Shown in pieces: positions 6,506 to 12,864 of a DNA stretch of 12,864 nucleotides; within the stretch, counting starts at the first letter, position 1; every line of letters starts with the position of its first letter. The stretch lies in assembly GCA_002395605.1 (NCBI GenBank), contig DGXO01000064.1, positions 1 to 12,864 on the forward strand, given 5' to 3'. The notes beneath the pieces are model-generated. The model was not told the origin of the DNA and made no database searches. It saw nothing but the letters and a program-made list of their open reading frames with translations. The stretch comes from Bacteroidales bacterium UBA4230 (GTDB taxonomy: Bacteria; Bacteroidota; Bacteroidia; Bacteroidales; UBA932). A program made the position numbers and the translations under genes.

Positions 6506-6640
6506 TTATTTGAATGCCGGGTTTGTGTCTTCCCCGGAATTCTGCTCATCCTGGCCCTGAGGCTTCTGATCCGGCTGGGCCGGGACGGTGCAGGCAAAAG
6601 CCAAAGCGCCCATCACAAGTAATGACAAAATACGTTTCAT
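6506..6640 (-). CDS. Tiny predicted lipoprotein, 44 aa
   Basis: Short minus-strand reading frame: MKRILSLLVMGALAFAC followed by a hydrophilic, Gln/Asp/Glu/Pro-rich tail of 27 residues ending NPAFK. A basic start, a hydrophobic stretch and a Cys at residue 17 make it a likely signal-peptidase-II substrate, leaving a mature lipopeptide of about 28 residues. The lipobox AFAC is imperfect (Phe at -2, Ala at -3), which the relaxed Bacteroidetes rule may allow. An in-frame ATG three codons upstream (6649) is also possible; I prefer 6640 because Lys-Arg follows directly. Support comes from a perfect TATATTTG box upstream. It converges on fabG (52 bases) and diverges from glnN. Not recognised; no function is assigned. 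Confidence 0.6.
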   Translation of the reverse strand: MKRILSLLVMGALAFACTVPAQPDQKPQGQDEQNSGEDTNPAFK

Positions 6641-6667
6641 ATAACTCATAATGTTATAGTTAACGCA

Positions 6668-6675
6668 CAAATATA
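6668..6675 (-). promoter_or_regulatory. -7 box (TATATTTG, minus strand) of the tiny lipoprotein gene
   Basis: Read on the minus strand this is TATATTTG, an exact TAnnTTTG match, 27 bases before the ATG at 6640. The expected leader is about 24 bases. Part of the leader, ATAACATTATGAGTTAT, could fold as a weak 5-bp hairpin next to the start codon. The -33 position has no clear TTTG. Confidence 0.5.
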
Positions 6676-6692
6676 AAAAATGCCGGTTTTTC

Positions 6693-6723
6693 TTGATTAT
6701 TCCGGAGAAAAAAGCCAACTTTG
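6693..6723 (+). promoter_or_regulatory. Candidate promoter of glnN (TTG-N20-CAACTTTG)
   Basis: A TTG at 6693-6695 is spaced 20 bases from CAACTTTG at 6716-6723, a -33/-7 pair with one mismatch to TAnnTTTG. Transcription would start near 6727, leaving a leader of about 23 bases before the ATG at 6750. It lies back to back with the lipoprotein promoter, so a regulator bound in this 109-base region could affect both genes. Confidence 0.4.
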
Positions 6724-6749
6724 AGTCCCGTATTGATTTTTTGATCATT

Positions 6750-8906
6750 ATGGGAAATCTAAGATTTGACGTGGTGCAGGACGCCTTTAAAAAGAAGGCC
6801 GCCACAATAGACACCCCCGCAGGCAAAACCCCGGAATTCTTTGGGTCTCAAGTCTTTAACCGCTCCAAAATGAAACAGTACCTGGACGCCTCCACATATG
6901 AGAGGCTGGTCCACTGTATTGACCAGGAAGAGCCGCTTGATGCCAAGACGGCCGACAAAGTTGCCGCCGGAATGAAAAAATGGGCTCAGGAGCACGGAGC
7001 CACTCACGTAACCCACTGGTTCCAGCCCCTCACTGAGGGAACCGCAGAGAAACACGACTCCATAGAACAGTTTGACGGCAAGGCCCTTGTGCAGCAGGAG
7101 CCAGACGCATCGTCCTTCCCTAACGGTGGTATCCGCGCCACTTTTGAAGCACGCGGATATACTGCCTGGGATCCAACCTCACCGGTATTCATCCAGGACG
7201 ATACGCTATGTGTTCCGTCTGTATTTATAGCATACACAGGAGAAGCGCTGGACTATAAAACCCCTCTCAAAAAGGCCCTGAAGGCCGTTTCAGACGCTGC
7301 TGTGCCTATCTGCCGCCTCTTTGACCCCAAGGTAAACCGCGTGTTCTCATACCTTGGCTGGGAGCAGGAGTATTTCCTTGTGGATGAGGACCTGTACGCG
7401 GCAAGGCCGGACCTTATGCTCACCGGACGCACCCTCATGGGGCATTCATCCTCCAAGAACCAGCAGTTGAGCGACCACTATTTTGCAGCCATTCCTTCAC
7501 GCGTGGCCGCGTTCATGAAAGATGTTGAAGTAGCTGGGCTCGCGCTGGGAATTCCCCTACGAACACGCCACAACGAGGTTGCCCCCAACCAGTTTGAAAT
7601 GGCCCCCGTCTATGAAGAAGCCAACCTTGCCAACGACCATAACCAGATGATTATGAACGTGATGACGCGCATCGCGAGGAAGCACGGCTTTGTGGTCCTC
7701 TTCCACGAGAAGCCCTTTGAGGGCATCAACGGAAGCGGCAAGCACAACAACTGGTCGCTGGGGACAGACACCGGAGTTCAACTTCTGGCGCCCGGCAAGG
7801 ACGCCAAAGGCAATCTCCAGTTTGTAACATTCTTTGTAAATATCCTGGCTGCCGTCCAAAGGCACAACGGCCTTCTCAAGGCCAGCGTGGCAAGCGCCAA
7901 CAATGCCCACAGGCTTGGCGCGCACGAGGCTCCGCCGGCTATTGTATCGGCATTCTTGGGTCAGACTATGACGGCTGTACTGCGCAAGCTCCTTGAGATT
8001 CCGTCAGATACGCCCATTGAGATTGTCGGCAAGAAAGGCCGAAAGGTGGGGCTGGTGGAAATCCCGGAAATCTTTGTGGACAATACGGACCGTAACCGCA
8101 CATCACCATTTGCCTTCACCGGCAATCGTTTTGAATTCAGGGCTGTAGGATCAAGCGCCAACTGCGCCGGCTCCCTCACTGTGCTGAGCGCTGCCGTCGC
8201 GCAGCAGTTCAAGGCCTTCAAGGCCGATGTTGACAAAGCCATGGCCGCCGGAAAACCCGTGGAAACTGCCGTAATGGACTGCCTGAAGCCGCTAATCGCA
8301 TCGATTCTTGACACAATCTGCTTTGAGGGCAACGGCTATTCGGAGGAATGGAAGGCCGAAGCCGCCCGTCGCGGTCTTGACACGGAATCCAGCGTTCCCA
8401 AGATGTTCTGCAAGTTTACATCGGCCGAGGCCGTGGAGCTTTTCACCGGCCAGGCCATCTGCAGTCTTAGAGAGCTTGAAGCCAGGGCCGACGTCAGGTG
8501 GCAGACCTACTCCACCAAAGTGCTTATAGAAGCCCGTATGGCCGCGCGTATGGCCCTCAACCACGTCCTACCCGCAGGCCTCGCATATCAGCGCAAACTG
8601 CTTGAGAACCTGGACCTTATGCGCCAGAACTTCCCTGGAGAGTACATGGTGATGGGCGCAACGCAAATCGGCCTCATAAAAGAATGCTCTGAGATTATAG
8701 ACAGCATCCGCAGCCGGGCCGGAGAACTTGACCGCGCAAGGGAAAAGGCCGAAGCCCTGGAAGAGGCCTATCCCAAGGCCATTGCAGCGGAGAAAGCCGC
8801 ATCGGCCCTTATGTGCCTGAGGGAAAGCATTGACGCCCTTGAAGAAATTACCGATAATGCCATTTGGCCCCTGCCCAAATACAGGGAACTGCTATTTATC
8901 AGTTAG
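6750..8906 (+). CDS. glnN: Glutamine synthetase type III
   Basis: Makes glutamine from glutamate, ammonia and ATP in the cytosol. Type III enzymes are large (about 700-730 residues) dodecamers typical of Bacteroidetes and cyanobacteria; this one has 718. The class signatures are all present: GWEQEYF (203-209, metal-binding Glu), RHNEVAPNQFEMAPV (273-287), EKPFEGINGSGKHNNWSL (320-337), NNAHRLGAHEAPPA (384-397) and RTSPFAFTGNRFEFR (450-464). A long C-terminal helical extension with many Glu and Arg follows to the end. I chose ATG 6750 (MGNLRFDVVQ), which matches known GlnN starts; an in-frame TTG at 6693 would add 19 residues over the promoter. No GlnA-type adenylylation site is expected in this class. 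pyrG follows after 2 bases. Confidence 0.96.
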   Translation: MGNLRFDVVQDAFKKKAATIDTPAGKTPEFFGSQVFNRSKMKQYLDASTYERLVHCIDQEEPLDAKTADKVAAGMKKWAQEHGATHVTHWFQPLTEGTAEKHDSIEQFDGKALVQQEPDASSFPNGGIRATFEARGYTAWDPTSPVFIQDDTLCVPSVFIAYTGEALDYKTPLKKALKAVSDAAVPICRLFDPKVNRVFSYLGWEQEYFLVDEDLYAARPDLMLTGRTLMGHSSSKNQQLSDHYFAAIPSRVAAFMKDVEVAGLALGIPLRTRHNEVAPNQFEMAPVYEEANLANDHNQMIMNVMTRIARKHGFVVLFHEKPFEGINGSGKHNNWSLGTDTGVQLLAPGKDAKGNLQFVTFFVNILAAVQRHNGLLKASVASANNAHRLGAHEAPPAIVSAFLGQTMTAVLRKLLEIPSDTPIEIVGKKGRKVGLVEIPEIFVDNTDRNRTSPFAFTGNRFEFRAVGSSANCAGSLTVLSAAVAQQFKAFKADVDKAMAAGKPVETAVMDCLKPLIASILDTICFEGNGYSEEWKAEAARRGLDTESSVPKMFCKFTSAEAVELFTGQAICSLRELEARADVRWQTYSTKVLIEARMAARMALNHVLPAGLAYQRKLLENLDLMRQNFPGEYMVMGATQIGLIKECSEIIDSIRSRAGELDRAREKAEALEEAYPKAIAAEKAASALMCLRESIDALEEITDNAIWPLPKYRELLFIS

Positions 8907-8908
8907 TT

Positions 8909-10522
8909 ATGAACGCAAAATACGTATTTATCACCGGAGGCGTTGTGTCCTCCCTGGGAAAAGGAATAATTGCGGCCTCGCTTGCAAAGCTTCTGCAGGC
9001 CCGCGGGCTTCGAGTCACAATCCAGAAATTTGACCCGTACATCAATATAGATCCGGGAACTCTCAATCCCTACGAACACGGGGAATGCTACGTAACCGAC
9101 GACGGGGCCGAAACCGACCTTGACCTGGGTCATTACGAGCGTTTCCTGGGCGTTCCCACCTCCCAGGCCAACAACGTCACTACCGGGCGCGTTTACTATA
9201 CCGTCATTACGCATGAACGCGAGGGCGCATACCTTGGAAAGACCGTCCAGATTGTGCCCCATATCACGGATGAAATCAAGCGCCGGATGCTCCTGCTTGG
9301 CCAGACCGGCAAGTATGATGTAATTATCACCGAGGTTGGCGGCACGGTTGGCGATATGGAAAGCCTCCCCTTCATTGAGGCCATGCGCCAGTTGCAGTGG
9401 GAACTTCCGGAAGGCGACTGCATGTGCATCCATCTGACTCTGGTGCCGTACCTGAGCGCCGCAAAGGAAATCAAGACAAAGCCCACTCAGCACTCCGTCC
9501 AGCAACTCCAGCACGCAGGAGTGATGCCGGATGTGATTGTATGCCGAACGGAGCATCCCCTGGGGCCGGAACTAAGGCGCAAGATTGCCCTTTTCTGCAA
9601 TGTCAAGCCCGGTCACGTGATAGAGAGCCAGGACGCCTGGAGCATCTACCAGGTGCCGCTGAACATGCACGCGGAGCATCTGGATGACCTTGTGGTGCGC
9701 CAACTTGGAATAGAGAATTTCAACCAGCCGGACCTGGGCCGATGGAAGGATTTCCTGGAGAATCTCCAGAATCCGTTCCAGGAGGTAAATATCGGTCTTG
9801 TGGGTAAGTACGTTGCCCTTCAGGACGCCTATAAGTCCATTCAGGAAGCCTTTGTGCACGCCGGCGCCGCCTGCCGCTGCAAGGTGAAAGTGCATCTATT
9901 CCTGAGCGACGACATAACGACCGATAATGTAGCCGGCAAGCTCTCCGGAATGAACGGCATCCTTGTTGCCCCGGGCTTTGGCGAGCGCGGCCTGGAAGGA
10001 AAGATCCACGCTATTAAGTACGTCCGTGAAAACGGCATCCCTTTCCTTGGAATTTGCCTTGGAATGCAGATGTGCGTGGCGGAATACGCCCGTAACGTTA
10101 TTGGCTGGGCCGATGCATCCTCAACGGAACTCAACCCCAAGACCACCCATCCGGTGATAGACCTTATGGAGGAACAGAAAAAGACCACGCTGAAAGGCGG
10201 CACAATGCGTCTTGGCACCTATGAGTGCAAACTCACACCGGGTTCACTGGCGGCCAAGATATACGGCTCAGAACTTATCCACGAGCGTCACCGCCACCGC
10301 TATGAGTTCAACGGAAAATATGCGGCCGATTTTGCCGCCGCCGGTCTTGTGGCTTCAGGCACAAACCCCTCCACCGGCCTTGTGGAAGTGGTGGAACTCC
10401 CTAATCATCCCTTCTTCATCGGCGTACAGTTCCATCCGGAATACAAGAGCACTCCGGAGAACCCGCATCCACTGTTTGTAGCACTGGTTAAAGCTGCGCT
10501 GGAGAAGAATGCACGAGGCTAA
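8909..10522 (+). CDS. pyrG: CTP synthase
   Basis: Converts UTP to CTP using ATP and glutamine-derived ammonia, the last step of pyrimidine synthesis. The 537 residues fit the family. The N-terminal synthase domain has the P-loop GGVVSSLGKGI (10-20), DPYINIDPGTLNPYEHGE and GGTVGDMES (144-152). The C-terminal class I glutamine amidotransferase domain has nucleophile Cys383 in GICLGMQ and the His509/Glu511 pair in QFHPEY. I chose ATG 8909 (MNAKYVFITGG), the family start, over an in-frame ATG at 8864 that lies inside glnN. It starts 2 bases after the glnN stop, so the glutamine maker and this glutamine user are very likely translated from one message. Confidence 0.98.
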   Translation: MNAKYVFITGGVVSSLGKGIIAASLAKLLQARGLRVTIQKFDPYINIDPGTLNPYEHGECYVTDDGAETDLDLGHYERFLGVPTSQANNVTTGRVYYTVITHEREGAYLGKTVQIVPHITDEIKRRMLLLGQTGKYDVIITEVGGTVGDMESLPFIEAMRQLQWELPEGDCMCIHLTLVPYLSAAKEIKTKPTQHSVQQLQHAGVMPDVIVCRTEHPLGPELRRKIALFCNVKPGHVIESQDAWSIYQVPLNMHAEHLDDLVVRQLGIENFNQPDLGRWKDFLENLQNPFQEVNIGLVGKYVALQDAYKSIQEAFVHAGAACRCKVKVHLFLSDDITTDNVAGKLSGMNGILVAPGFGERGLEGKIHAIKYVRENGIPFLGICLGMQMCVAEYARNVIGWADASSTELNPKTTHPVIDLMEEQKKTTLKGGTMRLGTYECKLTPGSLAAKIYGSELIHERHRHRYEFNGKYAADFAAAGLVASGTNPSTGLVEVVELPNHPFFIGVQFHPEYKSTPENPHPLFVALVKAALEKNARG

Positions 10523-10577
10523 CCTTGCTCAATGTTTTTTGCCAAAGAATTTGTAACTTGCAGCATATTTCTGGGCT

Positions 10578-12149
10578 ATGGATAAAATCATCATACTGGA
10601 TTTTGGCTCCCAGGTGACGCAACTGATAGGCCGTCGCCTGAGGGAACTGAATGTTTTCTGCGAAATATACCCCTATAATAAGGTCCCGGCGCTGGATGAT
10701 TCCGTGAAAGGCATCATCCTTTCCGGCAGCCCATGTTCAGTGAGGGATGCAAACGCGCCCAAGGCGGAGATCACAACAGGCAAGATTCCCGTGCTGGGAA
10801 TATGCTACGGGGCGCAGTATCTGGCTCATACCCGCGGGGGAAAGGTAGAGGCTTCCAATACCCGTGAATACGGCAGGGCCATCCTCCGGAAGGTGGCCGA
10901 TTCGCCTCTTCTGAAGGACATAAGCCCGAAAACGCAAGTGTGGATGTCCCACGGAGACACCATCTCCAAATTGCCGGAAGGAGCGGAAGTCATCGCCTCC
11001 ACAGCCGATGTTGAAAACGCTGCATATCAGTTCAAGGATGAGCCCACATATGCCGTCCAGTTCCATCCTGAGGTGTACCACACCACGGAAGGCGCCAAAA
11101 TACTGGCTAATTTTGCGCTGACTATCTGCGGTTGCAAGGGAGACTGGACTCCGGATTCATTTATAGAGACAACGGTGGCGGAACTCAAGGCCATCATCGG
11201 CCAGGATAAAGTGATTCTTGGCCTCAGCGGCGGTGTGGATTCCACGGTTGCGGCCGTGCTCCTGAATAAAGCCATCGGCAGCCGACTCACCTGCATCTTT
11301 GTCAACAACGGCCTTCTTCGCAAAAACGAGTTCAAGGACGTCCTTGCCTCATATAAAGACATGGGCCTCAATGTGATAGGGGCCGATGCCGCCGCGGATT
11401 TTCTGGCGGCCCTCAAGGACGTAACGGAGCCGGAAGCCAAGCGCAAGGCCATCGGCCGACTGTTTGTGGAGACCTTCGATAAATACGCCAGACAGATTGA
11501 CGGCGCACGCTGGCTGGCCCAGGGAACCATTTATCCGGACGTGATTGAATCGGCCGGAATCCCTGGAATTGCCTCCAAGATAAAGAGTCATCACAACGTG
11601 GGCGGCCTGCCGGAACAGATGAACCTCAAGGTTGTGGAACCCCTCAGGATGCTGTTCAAGGACGAGGTACGTCGCGTTGGCCGCGCCCTTGGCATCAAGG
11701 AAGAGTTGGTGAGCCGTCACCCCTTCCCCGGCCCGTCGCTGGCAATTCGCATTATAGGCGAAGTCACGGAAGAAAAACTGGCTGTCCTTAGGGAGGCCGA
11801 TGACATCTTCATTCGCGGGCTCCGGGGTTACGACTGCGCCGGTATGGGCTTTCCATCGGCCTCAGACCCACGTGAAATGGCCACAAACCTGTACGACGCC
11901 ATCTGGCAGGCTGGCGTTATCCTGCTACCGGTAAAAAGCGTTGGCGTGATGGGGGACGAGCGCACTTACGAGAACCCTGTTGCCCTTCGCGCCGTGGTTT
12001 CTACGGACGCAATGACGGCCGACTGGTTCCCCTTCCCGTACGATTTCCTGCGGGACGTTTCCAACGAGATTATCCGGAAGGTGCGCGGCGTGAACCGCGT
12101 AGTCTACGACATCTCCTCCAAACCCCCTTCTACCATAGAGTGGGAGTGA
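10578..12149 (+). CDS. guaA: GMP synthase (glutamine-hydrolysing)
   Basis: Aminates XMP to GMP with ATP and glutamine, the final step of GMP synthesis in the cytosol. The 523 residues contain an N-terminal class I glutamine amidotransferase (about 1-195) with Cys76 in GICYGAQ, His163 and Glu165 in QFHPEVYHT. An ATP pyrophosphatase domain follows with the PP-loop SGGVDS (217-222), then the GMPS dimerisation domain with HPFPGPSLAIR and the family C-terminus KPPSTIEWE. The start MDKIIILDFGSQ is canonical. It lies 55 bases after pyrG; that gap has T-runs and TAACTTGC and TATTTCTG, weak -7-like strings, so both read-through and a separate promoter are possible. Its stop is 4 bases from the stop of the convergent guaB, and no terminator is seen between them. 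Confidence 0.98.
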   Translation: MDKIIILDFGSQVTQLIGRRLRELNVFCEIYPYNKVPALDDSVKGIILSGSPCSVRDANAPKAEITTGKIPVLGICYGAQYLAHTRGGKVEASNTREYGRAILRKVADSPLLKDISPKTQVWMSHGDTISKLPEGAEVIASTADVENAAYQFKDEPTYAVQFHPEVYHTTEGAKILANFALTICGCKGDWTPDSFIETTVAELKAIIGQDKVILGLSGGVDSTVAAVLLNKAIGSRLTCIFVNNGLLRKNEFKDVLASYKDMGLNVIGADAAADFLAALKDVTEPEAKRKAIGRLFVETFDKYARQIDGARWLAQGTIYPDVIESAGIPGIASKIKSHHNVGGLPEQMNLKVVEPLRMLFKDEVRRVGRALGIKEELVSRHPFPGPSLAIRIIGEVTEEKLAVLREADDIFIRGLRGYDCAGMGFPSASDPREMATNLYDAIWQAGVILLPVKSVGVMGDERTYENPVALRAVVSTDAMTADWFPFPYDFLRDVSNEIIRKVRGVNRVVYDISSKPPSTIEWE

Positions 12150-12153
12150 TGCG

Positions 12154-12864
12154 CTAATAATTTGGTGCTTTCTTGGCAATGGAGACATCGTGGGGATGGT
12201 TTTCCTTCACGGTGGCAGGAGAGATTTTCACAAATTGGGCCTTATGCAGGGCGTCAAGGTCTTTTGCGCCGCAGTAGCCCATTCCGCTGCGAAGGCCGCC
12301 CTCCAGCTGGAAGATGACATCCTCCACGGAGCCCTTGTACGGGACGCGGGCGACCACGCCTTCGGGGACCAGTTTCTTTGCGCCTTTCTGGAAGTAGCGG
12401 TCTGCGCTTCCGGCCTGCATGGCGTCTATGGAACCCATTCCGCGATAGCCTTTCATCTTTACGCCATCCACCTCAACCACGTCTCCGGGGGCTTCATCCG
12501 TGCCGGCGAACATGCTGCCGCACATGACGCAGGATGCTCCGGCGGCAAGGGCCTTGACAACGTCTCCGGAGTAGCGGATGCCGCCGTCGGCAATGACGGG
12601 GATGTCTCCGGAAACTTCGGCCACATCCGCTATGGCGGTAAGCTGCGGCATGCCCACGCCGGCGACTATGCGGGTGGTGCAGATGCTTCCGGGGCCGATT
12701 CCTACCTTGAGGCCGTCGGCGCCGGCGGCTATGAGATCCTTGGCGGCAGCGGCGGTGGCTATGTTTCCAACCACCACGTCAAGGGCGGGGAAAGCGGCTT
12801 TAACGGCCTTCAGGGCATCCACGACGCCTTTTGAGTGACCGTGGGCCGAATCCAGGACAATGGC
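12154..12864 (-). CDS. guaB: IMP dehydrogenase (C-terminal part; start outside window)
   Basis: Oxidises IMP to XMP with NAD+, the committed step toward GMP and the source of GuaA's substrate. The 236 visible residues run from the (beta/alpha)8-barrel to the C-terminus. They begin AIVLDSAHGHSKGV (the DSAHGHS motif), then GNIAT, the catalytic loop GIGPGSICTTR with nucleophile Cys, GGIRYSGD (phosphate binding), KGYRGMGS, the flap region EGVVARVPYKG and the ending HPHDVSIAKKAPNY. The frame is open to the window edge; the N-terminal barrel part and any CBS pair lie beyond it. The gene faces guaA tail to tail with 4 bases between stops. The reading frame on the opposite strand over this region is a shadow. 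Confidence 0.97.
   Translation of the reverse strand, partial: AIVLDSAHGHSKGVVDALKAVKAAFPALDVVVGNIATAAAAKDLIAAGADGLKVGIGPGSICTTRIVAGVGMPQLTAIADVAEVSGDIPVIADGGIRYSGDVVKALAAGASCVMCGSMFAGTDEAPGDVVEVDGVKMKGYRGMGSIDAMQAGSADRYFQKGAKKLVPEGVVARVPYKGSVEDVIFQLEGGLRSGMGYCGAKDLDALHKAQFVKISPATVKENHPHDVSIAKKAPNY

Noticed and set aside
6693..6749. N-terminal extension of glutamine synthetase from a TTG start
   Set aside because: The extension overlaps a plausible promoter and adds residues absent from known GlnN; ATG 6750 matches family starts.
8864..8908. Upstream ATG for pyrG inside glnN
   Set aside because: It would overlap glnN by 43 bases and precede the canonical MNAKYVFITGG start with unrelated residues.
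10523..10577. guaA promoter candidates TAACTTGC (10554) and TATTTCTG (10566)
   Set aside because: Each departs from TAnnTTTG and neither has a TTTG at the right spacing, so I did not list one as a feature.
12190..12834. Plus-strand open frame of 214 codons, Gly/Ala/His rich
   Set aside because: It lies opposite guaB, whose motifs are unambiguous; the composition is that of a reverse-complement shadow.

Overview
The window is a stretch of ordinary Bacteroidales-type chromosome, probably host- or gut-associated. The taxonomic call rests on gene content: an S46 dipeptidyl-peptidase, a type III glutamine synthetase and an NhaA with a long cytosolic insert. It is supported by promoter -7 boxes of the Bacteroidetes form TAnnTTTG and by the lack of Shine-Dalgarno sequences before the start codons. 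Genus cannot be read from the sequence. I see no rRNA, tRNA, CRISPR array, insertion sequence, phage gene or defence system.

Layout. At 1-1341 is the 3' part of an S46 serine peptidase gene of DPP7 type. At 1392-2115, behind its own promoter, is a two-gene unit of unknown role: a 62-residue two-helix membrane protein and a 173-residue secreted protein, closed by a strong terminator at 2155-2188. At 2260-6453 is a tightly packed plus-strand run: rsmE, ahcY, nhaA and a fabG-like reductase. A 109-bp divergent promoter region (6641-6749) separates a 44-residue minus-strand lipoprotein gene from glnN (GSIII), pyrG and guaA on the plus strand (6750-12149). The 3' part of guaB, on the minus strand, converges on guaA with 4 bp between the stop codons.

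How the genes fit together. RsmE uses SAM and releases SAH, which the next gene product, adenosylhomocysteinase, degrades. GSIII makes glutamine; PyrG (UTP to CTP) and GuaA (XMP to GMP) both use glutamine as nitrogen donor; GuaB makes the XMP used by GuaA. The right half is therefore a glutamine and nucleotide supply neighbourhood. NhaA (Na+/H+ antiport) and FabG (ketoacyl-ACP reduction) look like operon passengers with no evident biochemical link to their neighbours.

The points most worth a second look are: the near-leaderless promoters of rsmE and ahcY; a perfect 10-bp inverted repeat inside the signal-peptide codons of the secreted protein; a REP-like palindrome before fabG; the compact S46 peptidase; the tiny lipoprotein gene; and the tail-to-tail guaA/guaB pair. 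None amounts to a clearly new biological system.
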